Assembly: GCA_947493585.1 (NCBI GenBank)
Contig: CANLRI010000006.1
Span: 1-64,000 of the forward strand
From: an uncultured Planococcus sp.
Lineage (GTDB): Bacteria > Bacillota > Bacilli > Bacillales_A > Planococcaceae
Direction: 5' to 3'
Length of the DNA: 64,000 nucleotides
Shown: positions 40,861 through 50,152 of the stretch, piece after piece
Numbering within the stretch: the stretch's first letter is position 1
How the letters are laid out: each line of letters begins with the position of its first letter
Position numbers and translations under genes: made by a program
Notes under the pieces: model-generated
The model's input: the letters and a program-made list of their open reading frames with translations, nothing else
Database searches by the model: none
What the model was told of the DNA's origin: nothing

Positions 40861-42018
40861 ATGAATTTTATAGAAGAATTAAGTCCTGTCTGGCAGGACA
40901 AATGGAAACAAACCGGCTTTACCGAAGCGATGCCGATCCAGGAACAGATGATTCCGGAAATGCTCGCAGGAAAAGACATCGTAGCGGAATCTCCGACCGG
41001 TTCGGGAAAAACACTGGCTTACTTGTTGCCGATCTTGGAACGAGTCGACCCGAAAAAACCGAATACGCAAGCGATGATCATCGCGCCTTCACAGGAACTG
41101 GCGATGCAAATCGTCAACGTCTTGCGTGAATGGACAACAGGTACAGATGTCACTGTCACGCCGTTGATTGGCGGCGCCAATATCCAACGGCAATTGGATA
41201 AGCTGAAGAAAAAACCGACGATTGTTGTCGGCACACCGGGACGTTTAAATGAATTGGTCAAGACCAAGAAACTCAAAATGCACGAGGTGCGCATCATGGT
41301 GCTTGATGAAGGAGACCAATTGATGGCAAGGGAACACCGCGGCATCATGAAGGACCTTATTGAAAGAACGCAGCAAGATCGTCAGCTCGTATTGGTATCG
41401 GCGACCATCACCGAGGAAATCGAATTGGTGGCAGAACGCCTGATGAAGCAGCCGACACGCTTGCAAGTATCCGCTGAGCAGTTGCCAAAACAGGGCAAAG
41501 TGACGCATTCGTTCATTAAAGTGGATGAGCGCGACAAGACCGACTTGCTTCGCAGCCTCTCGCATATGAAAGACGTAAAGGCACTTGCGTTCGTCAACAA
41601 CCTTGACCAAGTGCTGATGAAGGAAAGTAAGTTGAAATTTCGCGATGCCAAAATCGCGACTTTGCATTCCGAAATGAAAAAAGAAGAACGTAAGAAAGCG
41701 TTGGACGATTTCCGTAAAGGCGACACGGCTGTATTGATCGCTACCGAAGTGGCAGCACGTGGACTTGATATCGACCAATTGACGCATGTCATCCACGTTG
41801 ATGCACCGATGACAGTCGAGCAGTATTTGCACCGTTCCGGCAGAACCGGGCGTGCAGGGGCTGATGGGGAAGTGTTGACGCTTCTGGCTTACGCGGACGA
41901 AAAACATTACAAGAAATTGACGAAAGAATTGCCGAACAAGCCGGTGCAAAAAATCATGCATGGCGGCGAGTTGATTGAAGGCAATAGCAAAACCATGACA
42001 CCGAAGGGGAAAAAATAA
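40861..42018 (+). CDS. DEAD-box type RNA helicase (YfmL-like) with DEGD motif
   Basis: A 385-residue SF2 RNA helicase, the size of B. subtilis YfmL. Motif I SPTGSGKT is at 44-51, GG and TPGR follow, motif II reads VLDEGD (149-152) rather than DEAD, motif III is SAT (180-182), and HRSGRTGRAG is near the end. The C-terminal extension is short. YfmL is linked to ribosome assembly and cold growth in B. subtilis; that role is inferred here. Its stop abuts the next start (TAATG). Confidence 0.9.
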   Translation: MNFIEELSPVWQDKWKQTGFTEAMPIQEQMIPEMLAGKDIVAESPTGSGKTLAYLLPILERVDPKKPNTQAMIIAPSQELAMQIVNVLREWTTGTDVTVTPLIGGANIQRQLDKLKKKPTIVVGTPGRLNELVKTKKLKMHEVRIMVLDEGDQLMAREHRGIMKDLIERTQQDRQLVLVSATITEEIELVAERLMKQPTRLQVSAEQLPKQGKVTHSFIKVDERDKTDLLRSLSHMKDVKALAFVNNLDQVLMKESKLKFRDAKIATLHSEMKKEERKKALDDFRKGDTAVLIATEVAARGLDIDQLTHVIHVDAPMTVEQYLHRSGRTGRAGADGEVLTLLAYADEKHYKKLTKELPNKPVQKIMHGGELIEGNSKTMTPKGKK

Positions 42019-43241
42019 TGAGCTTTCAGGACAAATTAGCGCAATATGCGGAATTGACCGTCCGAGTCGGCGTCAACATCCAGCCAGGGCAGGAGCTATT
42101 GATTGCGACAACGACGGATACCGTGGAGTTCACGCGTTTAGTCGTCGAGAAAGCCTATGAAGCCGGAGCCAAGCAAGTCCATATCGCTTTCTCGGATCCG
42201 TCAGTGATACGGACCCATTATGAATTGGCGCCAGACGCCGCATTTCATGAATTTCCGGAGTGGGTCGTCAAACAGCGCGACGCCATCATTGACCAAAAAG
42301 GTGCATTTCTGTGGATCGATGCGGAAGACCCAGACTTGCTTACCGGCATTCCGGCAAAGAGATTGAGCGATGCACAAAAATCTGCAGGAAAAGCATTGGA
42401 ACGTTACCGCCAGGCGGTTGGCTCCGATAAGATCGCTTGGTCGATCGTCGCGATTCCTTCCGAAAAATGGGCACAAAAAGTATTTCCGGACGAACAGGAC
42501 CAGATGGCCGCATTATGGCAAGCCATTTTCCAAACCGTGCGCATCGGAGACGGTGATGCAGTCGCATTGTGGCAGGAGCATATCGCCAACCTGGAACGCC
42601 GGGCGTCGGCATTGAACGAACGTCGCTACCGAAAATTGCATTACCGTGCACCAGGCACTGATTTAACGATCGGCTTGCCGGATGGCCATATTTGGATGAG
42701 CGGCGCTTCCCGCACACCGGACCATGTGCCGTTCATCGCCAATATGCCGACTGAAGAAGTGTATACCGTTCCGGCCAAACTGGAAGTCGAAGGCACCGTG
42801 CGCAATACGAAGCCGCTCGTCTACCAAGGCAATATCATCGATGGCTTCACCTTGGGCTTCGAAAACGGCCGTATCACAAAAGCTCAAGCAGAAGTCGGTC
42901 AGGAACTTTTGGATGAATTGATTTCAGCCGACGAAGGCGCAGCGTATCTCGGGGAAGTGGCGCTTGTGCCGGTTGAATCACCGATTTCGGCTTCCGGCAT
43001 TTTGTTCTACAATACCTTATTCGATGAAAACGCATCGAACCATTTGGCAATCGGCGATTCCTACCCAACTTGCCTCGAAGGCGGAAAAGACTTAGCGCGC
43101 GAGCAATTAAAAGATTACGGATTGAATACATCGATTGTCCATGAAGATTTCATGATTGGCTCGAGCGAGATGGATATCGACGGGATTACGCAAGACGGCA
43201 AGGCCGAAGCGATTTTCCGAAAAGGAAATTGGGCATTCTAA
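42018..43241 (+). CDS. M29 family aminopeptidase (first copy)
   Basis: A 407-residue AmpS/AmpT-type metallo-aminopeptidase of the thermophilic leucyl family (M29). It opens DKLAQYAELTVRVGVNIQPGQ and ends with FRKGNWAF, both family hallmarks; the metal-binding C-terminal half holds FDENASNHLAIGDSY. No signal peptide, so cytosolic peptide turnover is expected. It overlaps the helicase stop. A related copy is at 53235-54467 on the other strand. Confidence 0.93.
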   Translation: MSFQDKLAQYAELTVRVGVNIQPGQELLIATTTDTVEFTRLVVEKAYEAGAKQVHIAFSDPSVIRTHYELAPDAAFHEFPEWVVKQRDAIIDQKGAFLWIDAEDPDLLTGIPAKRLSDAQKSAGKALERYRQAVGSDKIAWSIVAIPSEKWAQKVFPDEQDQMAALWQAIFQTVRIGDGDAVALWQEHIANLERRASALNERRYRKLHYRAPGTDLTIGLPDGHIWMSGASRTPDHVPFIANMPTEEVYTVPAKLEVEGTVRNTKPLVYQGNIIDGFTLGFENGRITKAQAEVGQELLDELISADEGAAYLGEVALVPVESPISASGILFYNTLFDENASNHLAIGDSYPTCLEGGKDLAREQLKDYGLNTSIVHEDFMIGSSEMDIDGITQDGKAEAIFRKGNWAF

Positions 43242-43253
43242 CGAGGTGAGCAT

Positions 43254-44198
43254 ATGAAAAAGACGATAAGTGCGGTGGCAGCAGGGCTTTTGTTATTGGC
43301 TGGAAACCCGGCATCTGCAGAGCCGCAAATACCTGCCGCTTATGTAGCAATCGGCGATTCACTGGCGGCAGGCCAAACGCCAAACCGGTCAATCGACAGC
43401 GGTTATTCAGATTTGATTGCGCAGGAATTGACGCGTAACCAGCCGTTGGCGTTTTATTCGAAAGACTTGGCGTTTCCTGGATTCACTACAGGTGATGTCT
43501 TGGAAAGCATCGAGTCTGATGAAGCAAAAGAACTACTCAGCCAGGCGAACATCATCACGGTGTCTGCTGGCGCAAATGATTTGCTGCGTCTCGTGCAAGC
43601 AAATGCCGCTGAAGGCGCTTTGAGTTTCGAAGAGATACAGGCAGATTACGCATTGAATGCGGCCCGTGAGAATATCGAAACGATTCTGGCTGAATTGGAA
43701 GAACTTGCGCCATCAGCCGATATCTACGTTATGGGCTATTATTTTGCCTATCCGCATGCCCGTGACAGCCAAAAGCAAGGCACGGCTGGACAACTGCAAC
43801 AATTAAACGCCATTCTCAAACAGGAAGCGCAACAGGCCGGTGCGACATTTGTCGATGTAGCCGATCGTTTCGGTGAGGATGCGGTCGAACTCGTCCCGAA
43901 TTCCGGTGACGTCCATCCAAATGTGGGTGGCTATCAGGAGATGGCAAACGCATTCTTCGAGTATTATGGCGAAGGATTTGAAGTAGAAGATGCAGAACTG
44001 CCGGAACCGGCGCCTATTACTTTTGAAGAAATCCAGCAAATGCAGGAAGAGGAACAGGAACAGTCATCAGGTGAAGCGGATGGAGCAGAAGAAGAGCCTG
44101 CTACGGAAGAGGGGGCAGATGATGATTCTGCTGCTAATCCGTTTGAAGGCGAGAAACTTGATTATCTAGCGATCCGCCTGGCATTGCCGCTCATTTAA
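43254..44198 (+). CDS. Secreted SGNH/GDSL hydrolase
   Basis: A 314-residue secreted esterase-like protein. The signal peptide probably ends at PASA-EP (residue 22). Catalytic Ser36 lies in AIGDSLAAG, the Asn block in SAGANDLL, and the Asp/His pair in GDVHPNVGGY near residue 220. An unusual very acidic tail (about residues 255-300, rich in E, Q and D) precedes the end. The substrate is unknown. A GAGGTGAG site sits before the ATG, 12 bases after the aminopeptidase. Confidence 0.9.
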   Translation: MKKTISAVAAGLLLLAGNPASAEPQIPAAYVAIGDSLAAGQTPNRSIDSGYSDLIAQELTRNQPLAFYSKDLAFPGFTTGDVLESIESDEAKELLSQANIITVSAGANDLLRLVQANAAEGALSFEEIQADYALNAARENIETILAELEELAPSADIYVMGYYFAYPHARDSQKQGTAGQLQQLNAILKQEAQQAGATFVDVADRFGEDAVELVPNSGDVHPNVGGYQEMANAFFEYYGEGFEVEDAELPEPAPITFEEIQQMQEEEQEQSSGEADGAEEEPATEEGADDDSAANPFEGEKLDYLAIRLALPLI

Positions 44199-44214
44199 GA
44201 AATTTGAATCATAT

Positions 44215-44257
44215 AAAAAAGGCCGGAGAAAATGGATCATTTTCTCCGGCCTTTTAT
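44215..44257. terminator. Bidirectional terminator after the SGNH hydrolase
   Basis: AAAAAGGCCGGAGAAAATG and its near-perfect complement form a 19-bp stem over GATC, ending in TTTTAT; it may also serve the convergent small gene. Confidence 0.93.
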
Positions 44258-44260
44258 CGT

Positions 44261-44410
44261 TCAGCGGTTTTTTCGAGAGTCGCTGCGGTTGCGTGCATCG
44301 CTTTCATTGTTTGCGTTGTTCTTTTTGCGGTTGTTCATCACTTTACGGATGATCGGGTAAGCAATCGGTCCGTATTTAATCGCAGATCTGACAAGTCTTC
44401 CAATAGCCAT
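44261..44410 (-). CDS. Small basic protein, unknown
   Basis: A 49-residue protein MAIGRLVRSAIKYGPIAYPI followed by a very basic, Asn/Arg-rich tail (RKVMNNRKKNNANNESDARN and on). The start is set by GGAGCG six bases upstream of the ATG at 44410. The N-terminal half could be an amphipathic or membrane-associated helix. I do not recognise a function. It lies between two convergent genes with its own terminator nearby. Confidence 0.65.
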   Translation of the reverse strand: MAIGRLVRSAIKYGPIAYPIIRKVMNNRKKNNANNESDARNRSDSRKNR

Positions 44411-44474
44411 ATTTATCGCTCCATTCATTTTTTCGTACTGAGGTTTAGTAGAGTATTCCCGGTTTAAGCCTTTA

Positions 44475-45575
44475 TTAAACATCGGTCGGGGCGATGGCGT
44501 GCGCGATTAAAATATCCTTGTAGGAATGGACGCTTGAAATGGAGACGTATTCTGCGTTGCCGTGCCAGTCGTCTCCGCTCGGCCCGAATTCGATGGCGCC
44601 TTGTCCGCCGATTTTCTCGGCATAATAACGGGTGTCCGCAGCACCGTGCTGGCCGAACAGCACCGGCTGTTCTGAAAGCGTTGATTCGACGGCCTTCATC
44701 AAGGTCTGGATATACGGATGGTCGTCCGTTGTCGTCAAAGCAGGAGTCGAGCCGCTCGCTTTGAATTCCATGTCGACATCGAGTGTTTCGGCCAGCTGTT
44801 CCATCTGGCGGACGATCTCGTCTTTGTCCTGCCCGGGCATGAAGCGAATATCGTAGGACATTTTGCAAATTTCCGGCACGACATTATAACGGTCGCCGGC
44901 ATTGATGATCGGCAAGTTGACGGAAGGCTGCTTATAGTATTCAGTCGATTCTTTGCGGAACGGCAAATCTTTCATGCCGGCATGGAATTTCATCGCCGAT
45001 TCGATGGCGTTGATGCCTTCCCATGGGCGCGATCCGTGTGCCGGTTTGCCTTTGAACGTCAAATCCATTCTTAGTATGCCTTTTGATTGCAAGCCGATCT
45101 TCAAGTGGGTTGGCTCGCCGCAAATGACGAAATCGCCGTAATGGCCTTGATCGACCAGCCATTTCGATGTATGGCGCCCGCCGATTTCTTCATCGGTGAC
45201 GATATGCAAATGCACTTCACGCGGCAATGCGGCGCCATCAAGTTCGACAAATGCCTGCATCATCGCAGCGACCCCGGCTTTCATGTCGGCCGACCCGCGG
45301 CCATACAGTTTGTCGCCTTCTTCGATTGGAGAGAACTGCTCTTTATGTCCTGGCACGACGTCGACATGGCCGTTCCAGATGATCTTTTCGGCGCCTTGCC
45401 CTTTAGCTGCTGTCAGCATGAGGTAGCCGTCGTTATCGTGCACTTCGACTTCTTCGCCTCGCTCTTTGAGCCATTCAGAGCAGAACATCAGCGCTTCATT
45501 CGCCCCTTCTTTCGTATCGCTTTCGATTTTGATCAAATCCTTCAATAAATCAATCATTGATCCGGCAGTTTTCAA
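44475..45575 (-). CDS. M20 family metallopeptidase (ArgE/DapE-like)
   Basis: A 366-residue zinc peptidase/deacylase of the ArgE-DapE-CPG2 family. Motifs in order: NGHVDVVPG, YGRGSADMKAG, TDEEIGG (catalytic Glu) and CGEPTHL. The exact substrate (acetylornithine, succinyl-DAP or a dipeptide) cannot be told. The start is TTG at 45575 (MKTAGSMIDLL) behind GGTGGAGG; an ATG at 45557 is the alternative. Confidence 0.85.
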   Translation of the reverse strand: MKTAGSMIDLLKDLIKIESDTKEGANEALMFCSEWLKERGEEVEVHDNDGYLMLTAAKGQGAEKIIWNGHVDVVPGHKEQFSPIEEGDKLYGRGSADMKAGVAAMMQAFVELDGAALPREVHLHIVTDEEIGGRHTSKWLVDQGHYGDFVICGEPTHLKIGLQSKGILRMDLTFKGKPAHGSRPWEGINAIESAMKFHAGMKDLPFRKESTEYYKQPSVNLPIINAGDRYNVVPEICKMSYDIRFMPGQDKDEIVRQMEQLAETLDVDMEFKASGSTPALTTTDDHPYIQTLMKAVESTLSEQPVLFGQHGAADTRYYAEKIGGQGAIEFGPSGDDWHGNAEYVSISSVHSYKDILIAHAIAPTDV

Positions 45576-45644
45576 ACTGCCTCCACCACCTTCCACAAAG
45601 TTTGCTAGTTCTTAACTACCCTAATCCGTTTGGCTGAAACGGCC

Positions 45645-45673
45645 TTGCAAGCCAAGTACGCGTTGTGTACAAT
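45645..45673 (+). promoter_or_regulatory. Sigma-A promoter of thiT
   Basis: TTGCAA (45645-45650) and TACAAT (45668-45673) are 17 bp apart, upstream of the TPP riboswitch. Confidence 0.8.
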
Positions 45674-45698
45674 ACACATAATAGCGGAATAATTGTAT

Positions 45699-45785
45699 AC
45701 ACCACAAGGGGAGCTTTGGCTGAGAGTGAATGAGTAAGTTCTTACCCTTCGAACCTGTAAGTTAACACTTGCGCAGGGATGTGGA
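45699..45785 (+). ncRNA. TPP riboswitch (THI element)
   Basis: The TPP aptamer signatures are all present: CACAAGGGGAGC, GGCTGAGAGTGAATGAG, TTACCCTTCGAACCTG and GTTAACACTTGCGCAGGGAT, closed by a CCACA/TGTGG P1 stem. It controls thiT, so thiamine uptake should drop when TPP is plentiful. Confidence 0.96.
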
Positions 45786-45802
45786 TGGAAAACCGGCCCG
45801 AG

Positions 45803-45834
45803 CGGCGCCAGGATCTGTCCTGGCGCCGTTTTTC
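45803..45834 (+). terminator. Riboswitch-controlled terminator before thiT
   Basis: A perfect 11-bp stem CGGCGCCAGGA/TCCTGGCGCCG with a four-base loop, then TTTTT, in the expression platform of the TPP riboswitch. Confidence 0.92.
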
Positions 45835-45890
45835 ATATGGTTGAAAACGGCCCTTCTGGTGATGTGCAAATCCAAAAGGAGGCAGTTTGA

Positions 45891-46466
45891 ATGAGAAATA
45901 AACGTGTATTGTTAATGGTCGAAATAGCGATTTTTGCAGCTCTCGGCTTTGTATTGGATTTTATCGCTTTTCGCATGCCACAAGGGGGATCGGTCAGTTT
46001 GGTCATGATTCCGATTGTGCTGATGGCTTTTCGGAGGGGCATTGCAGCCGGTGTCGTCACAGGACTCCTGGTCGGCTTGCTGCAGATTGTCACGGGTTTC
46101 ATCTCAGTTGCGCCGCTGTCGTTCGGCTTTGTGGTCATGCAAGTTATTCTGGATTATTTGCTGGCATACGGCGTCGTCGGCTTAGCCGCGATGATGCGCA
46201 GCCGTTACTTGGAAGCCGTGCGAGCGAAAAAGACCGGGAAAATCATTGCCATGGTCGCACTGGGTGTCTTGATCGGTTCATTTCTCCGTTATGTGATTCA
46301 CGTCATTACGGGGATCCTGTTCTTCGGCATGTTTGCTGATGGCAATGTCTTCATCTATTCAGCCGTCTACAATGCCACCTATATGATACCGGTCGCAATT
46401 GTCGCGGCCATCGTATGCTCGTTGCTGTTCATTACAGCGCCGCGGCTGACACAGCCGGATTCGTGA
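45891..46466 (+). CDS. thiT: Energy-coupled thiamine transporter ThiT
   Basis: A 191-residue membrane S-component of an ECF transporter, binding thiamine and using the shared EcfA-EcfA'-EcfT module encoded elsewhere. About six helices; FRMPQGGSVSLVMIPIVLMA near residue 30 and the substrate-site region YVIHVITGILFFG and YNATYMIP are typical of ThiT/YuaJ. AAAAGGAGGC precedes the ATG. Control by the TPP riboswitch supports the call. Confidence 0.96.
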   Translation: MRNKRVLLMVEIAIFAALGFVLDFIAFRMPQGGSVSLVMIPIVLMAFRRGIAAGVVTGLLVGLLQIVTGFISVAPLSFGFVVMQVILDYLLAYGVVGLAAMMRSRYLEAVRAKKTGKIIAMVALGVLIGSFLRYVIHVITGILFFGMFADGNVFIYSAVYNATYMIPVAIVAAIVCSLLFITAPRLTQPDS

Positions 46467-46467
46467 T

Positions 46468-46497
46468 CAAAACCGCCTAGCGATAGGTGGTTTTTTT
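46468..46497 (+). terminator. Terminator after thiT
   Basis: AAACCGCCTA/TAGGTGGTTT with a GCGA loop and seven T residues. Confidence 0.93.
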
Positions 46498-46584
46498 GAT
46501 AATAAGGAAAATAATGAGCTTTTTAATATTGGTTATTTATGGGAAATTCTTGAAAGGTATGAGAGGCAAGCCTGGCTTATTCTA

Positions 46585-46593
46585 TGTTATAAT
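46585..46593 (+). promoter_or_regulatory. Extended -10 promoter candidate for map
   Basis: TGTTATAAT is a TGN-extended perfect -10, 33 bp upstream of the map start; -35 is weak. Confidence 0.55.
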
Positions 46594-46626
46594 GCTCAAA
46601 TAGAATAGTTTGAAAGAAGGGTCAGT

Positions 46627-47379
46627 ATGATAGCGACTAATGAAAAAGATATTGAAGGTTTGAAAAAAGCCGGACAGATGGTGGCGGAAATCCGCGAAAC
46701 GATGAAATCGGCCACGAAGCCTGGCATCACGACGAAAGAACTTGATGAACTGGGAGGACGCCTATTCAAAGAATGGGGCGGCGTCTCTGCTCCGAAATCG
46801 GAATATGATTTCCCCGGCTATACATGCATCAGCGTCAACGAAGAAGTGGCACACGGGATTCCAGGAAAGCGCGTCATCAATGACGGAGACATTGTTAATA
46901 TCGACGTGTCCGGATCATACGGTGATTATTTTGCGGACACTGGCATTTCATTCGTAGTTGGAGAAGGGCATGAAGCGAAAGAAAAGCTTTGCCAAGCGGC
47001 GGAATCCGCATTCGAACGCGCCATGATGAAAGTGAAAGCCGGTGCCAAGCTGAACCAGATCGGTAAGGCAGTCGAACGCGAAGCGAAAGACCAAGGCTTG
47101 TTCGTCATCAAGAACCTGACAGGGCATGGCGTCGGAAAATCGCTTCACGAGGCGCCGCAATATATCCTCAATTATTACGATGCGTGGGAAACGACAATCT
47201 TGAAAGAAGGCATGGTGCTTGCAGTCGAGCCGTTTATTTCCCAAAAGGCTGAGCATATCATCGAATCAGGCGATGGCTGGACCTTTATCACGCCGGACCA
47301 ATCGCTCGTCGCACAGATCGAACATACCGTACTCGTCACAAAAGGCGAACCGATTTTGCTGACGAAACTCGAAAAATAA
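46627..47379 (+). CDS. map: Type I methionine aminopeptidase
   Basis: A 250-residue Map that removes the initiator Met. The metal ligands are all visible: Asp in NIDVSG and YFADTG, His in LTGHGVGKSLHEAP, Glu in LAVEPFIS and Glu in AQIEHTVLV. It is the YflG-like stand-alone form, away from the ribosomal-protein cluster where mapA usually lies; a second map elsewhere in the genome is likely but unseen. GAAGGG precedes the ATG. Confidence 0.95.
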   Translation: MIATNEKDIEGLKKAGQMVAEIRETMKSATKPGITTKELDELGGRLFKEWGGVSAPKSEYDFPGYTCISVNEEVAHGIPGKRVINDGDIVNIDVSGSYGDYFADTGISFVVGEGHEAKEKLCQAAESAFERAMMKVKAGAKLNQIGKAVEREAKDQGLFVIKNLTGHGVGKSLHEAPQYILNYYDAWETTILKEGMVLAVEPFISQKAEHIIESGDGWTFITPDQSLVAQIEHTVLVTKGEPILLTKLEK

Positions 47380-47392
47380 AATCATCGAATAT

Positions 47393-47427
47393 AAAAAACA
47401 ACCATCAATCGATGGTTGTTTTTTTTA
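47393..47427. terminator. Bidirectional terminator between map and the TspO-like gene
   Basis: AAAAACAACCATC and GATGGTTGTTTTT pair over AATC and continue into T residues. Confidence 0.92.
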
Positions 47428-48165
47428 TAGCGTCATACCCGTTTTTGCCGGCTTTTTCTTGATCAACAAGATACCGGTCAGTAAAACGCCGCTCAGGAAT
47501 AGAGCTGCCGTGCTGACCAGCATCTCGTCCATGCCGTGGCGGACGGCGATAGCGACGAACGCCCAGATGAATACCAAAGTCAAGGGGATGTCCGAATGGT
47601 GGAAGCGTATATGAAGCGCCAATGCGGTCGCCACGGTCAGCATGATGACCGTCCATAATTGATCGCTCAGCCCCCAGCCGCTCCAGCTGTAGAAAGTCAA
47701 AACATAGCTAATATTAGCGATGGTCGCGACACTGATCCAGCCAAGATTGACAGAGACCGGCAAACGTTCCGTAAAGCCCCGTTCGTCGTTTCCGTATTCC
47801 AAGTACAAAGCGATCAGCGACAATAGATAGGCTATCATTGCAGCGATCGACCAAATAAAGAACTCATAATGCCAGCAAAGCAGCCAGGCGATATTGAAAA
47901 CAGCGCTCAAGATGAAATACAATGAGACTTTTGCTGAAGGGTGAACTCCTTTTTTCAAGCGCAGCCAAAAGCCGATGATCCAGATAGCCAATAAAATATA
48001 TATAACGGACCAGATGGAAAATGCATAACCGGCCGGCGTAAAGAGGACCGGCACACGGTCGGAGATTTCACCGGTAGTCTGACCGTTGATCGGCAGTATA
48101 TTCGCCAAGGCATTCATGATGACGACGGCGATAAATGCCAGCGTCATCAGCAGTACGCGAATCAT
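47425..48165 (-). CDS. TspO/MBR-related tryptophan-rich membrane protein
   Basis: A 246-residue membrane protein with about eight hydrophobic helices and many Trp residues, like proteins named tryptophan-rich sensory protein. VPVLFTPAGYAFSIWSVIYI and NIAWLLCWHYEFFIWS are the TspO-like conserved pieces. The N-terminal part is the TspO-like region; the C-terminal extension is not in classic ~160-residue TspO. Function unknown. The start is MIRVLLMT behind GAGGAGGG. Confidence 0.85.
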   Translation of the reverse strand: MIRVLLMTLAFIAVVIMNALANILPINGQTTGEISDRVPVLFTPAGYAFSIWSVIYILLAIWIIGFWLRLKKGVHPSAKVSLYFILSAVFNIAWLLCWHYEFFIWSIAAMIAYLLSLIALYLEYGNDERGFTERLPVSVNLGWISVATIANISYVLTFYSWSGWGLSDQLWTVIMLTVATALALHIRFHHSDIPLTLVFIWAFVAIAVRHGMDEMLVSTAALFLSGVLLTGILLIKKKPAKTGMTL

Positions 48166-48351
48166 ATGAAATCCCTCCTCAAATATCAGTATAAACTCGC
48201 CAGCCCGCACGACCAACAAGAAAGTGCAGGAAGTTTTTGAAAAATGGCGATATCGTGAAAAGTGCCGGGTAGTCGCCGTTCCCGTTCCGTGGAGTGAGAT
48301 GTTATACTTATTAATGTATTTTGAAAATTCGTGACCGCAGGGGGAAAAAAG

Positions 48352-50151
48352 ATGACCAATACATATCCGGAAGTATGGGAGCTCGATAGTTTATTTTCAG
48401 GGGGAAGCGAGTCAGCTGAGTTGAGAACGCATCTAAACGCAACAGGCAACAAGCTGGCCGATTTCGAACAAGCCGCCGCCGCATTTGATGTCCCGAAGCA
48501 AACGGACGACGCAAAGCGTTTAGCAGCATTCTTGGAACAGACCAGTGACGTATCCGTAGACCTCCGCCAAGCCGGGGCGTTTATCGGCTGCTTAATGGCG
48601 CAAAACACTGAAGACAAAAAAGCAGCCTTGCTGCAAAGTGAAGTCGGGCTTATGAGATCTCGTTTCCAAAGTGCTTTTTTGAAATTCAAACAGGCGCTCA
48701 TGGAGACGGACCCGAACGTCTGGTCAGAGCTGCTTTCGACTGAAGAGTTGAAGGAATTTGCATTTGTATTGGATGAATGGCGCAAAGAAGCGGAACGCCT
48801 GCTGTCAGAGCAAGAGGAAGGGCTCATCACATCGCTCGGCATTGATGGCTATCACGCGTGGAGCGAATTATATGATTTGCTGATTGCTTCTGTATCGGTC
48901 CAAGTGAATGTAGATGGGGAAGAGAAGACGCTGTCGGTAGGACAGGCGAATAATTTAAGCTCCCATCAAGACGGCCAGGTGCGCAAGGAAGCGTATGACA
49001 AGCTGGAAGCGGCATGGAGCGAAAAAGAAGAGCTATTTGCCAAGACTTTGAACTCGCTTGCAGGATTCCGACTGCAGATGTATAAAAAGCGCGGCGTCGA
49101 CAATGTGCTAGAAGAGCCGTTGCAGATGAACCGCATGAAGAAGGATACTTTGGATGTCATGTGGCAAGCCATAAGCGAACATAAACAGCCGTTTGCGGAT
49201 TACTTGGCGCGCAAGGCGCAATTGCTTGGTAAAGACCAGCTCGCCTGGTACGATGTCGACGCACCGGTCGTGGAAAATTCCCAGTCTTTTGATTACGAAC
49301 AAGGGTCGGAGTTCATCATCCGCCATTTCGGGAAATTCGGCCCGGAATTGGAGAACTTCTCCCGCCATGCGCTGGAAAACGGATGGGTGGAAGCAGAAGA
49401 CCGCGCGCATAAGATGCCGGGTGGCTTTTGCACTTCGCTTCCGAAAAGCGGGGAGTCGCGTATCTTCATGACCTATAGCGGATCGATGTCCAATGTTGCG
49501 ACACTCGCCCATGAATTGGGTCACGCTTTCCATACCCATGCGCTGCAACCGATGCATGACTTGAACCGCAGCTATGCGATGAACGTCGCCGAAACGGCAT
49601 CGACGTTCGCGGAAATGATCGTAGCAGACGCAGCGGTCAAGAATGCTGAGACCAAAGAAGAGAAAATCTCTTTGCTGGAAGATAAAATTCAGCGCAGTGT
49701 GGCATTTTTCATGAACATCCATGCCCGATTCCTGTTCGAGACCAGATTCTATGAAGAACGCAAGAGTGGCGTAGTTCCGGCAAGCCGCTTGAACGAATTG
49801 ATGGAACAGGCACAAGAGGAAGCGTTTGCCGGCAGTTTATCGGAAGGGCATCCGCATTTCTGGGCATCGAAATTGCATTTCTATATCACCGATGTGCCGT
49901 TCTATAATTTCCCGTACACATTCGGTTACTTGTTCTCGCTCAGCGTGTATGCGAAAGCGCTCGAAGAAGGGCAAGGGTTCGAAGAGAAATATATGGCCTT
50001 GCTCCGCGATACGGCGGTCATGAGTACGGAAGACTTGGCGATGAAGCATCTCGGAGAAGACATCACCGAAAAAGCCTTTTGGGAAAAAGGCATTGCCTTA
50101 TGTACAAAAGATGTCGAGGAATTCATCAAATTGACTGCAGAAGAGGGATAA
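48352..50151 (+). CDS. pepF: M3 family oligoendopeptidase (PepF-like)
   Basis: A 599-residue zinc oligopeptidase of the M3B clade. The zinc site HELGH is at about 387-391 within TLAHELGHAFHTHAL, with the third ligand Glu in NVAETASTFAEM. The start ATG at 48352 has GGGGGAAAA ahead; an upstream GTG adds seven residues. It acts on short peptides in the cytosol. An acetyltransferase gene begins immediately after the stop. Confidence 0.94.
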   Translation: MTNTYPEVWELDSLFSGGSESAELRTHLNATGNKLADFEQAAAAFDVPKQTDDAKRLAAFLEQTSDVSVDLRQAGAFIGCLMAQNTEDKKAALLQSEVGLMRSRFQSAFLKFKQALMETDPNVWSELLSTEELKEFAFVLDEWRKEAERLLSEQEEGLITSLGIDGYHAWSELYDLLIASVSVQVNVDGEEKTLSVGQANNLSSHQDGQVRKEAYDKLEAAWSEKEELFAKTLNSLAGFRLQMYKKRGVDNVLEEPLQMNRMKKDTLDVMWQAISEHKQPFADYLARKAQLLGKDQLAWYDVDAPVVENSQSFDYEQGSEFIIRHFGKFGPELENFSRHALENGWVEAEDRAHKMPGGFCTSLPKSGESRIFMTYSGSMSNVATLAHELGHAFHTHALQPMHDLNRSYAMNVAETASTFAEMIVADAAVKNAETKEEKISLLEDKIQRSVAFFMNIHARFLFETRFYEERKSGVVPASRLNELMEQAQEEAFAGSLSEGHPHFWASKLHFYITDVPFYNFPYTFGYLFSLSVYAKALEEGQGFEEKYMALLRDTAVMSTEDLAMKHLGEDITEKAFWEKGIALCTKDVEEFIKLTAEEG

Positions 50152-50152
50152 G

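Noticed and set aside
41245..41961. Long antisense frame opposite the helicase gene
   Set aside because: It is a shadow of a clear coding gene, without its own ribosome site; the same holds for 3168-3731 and 44718-45074.
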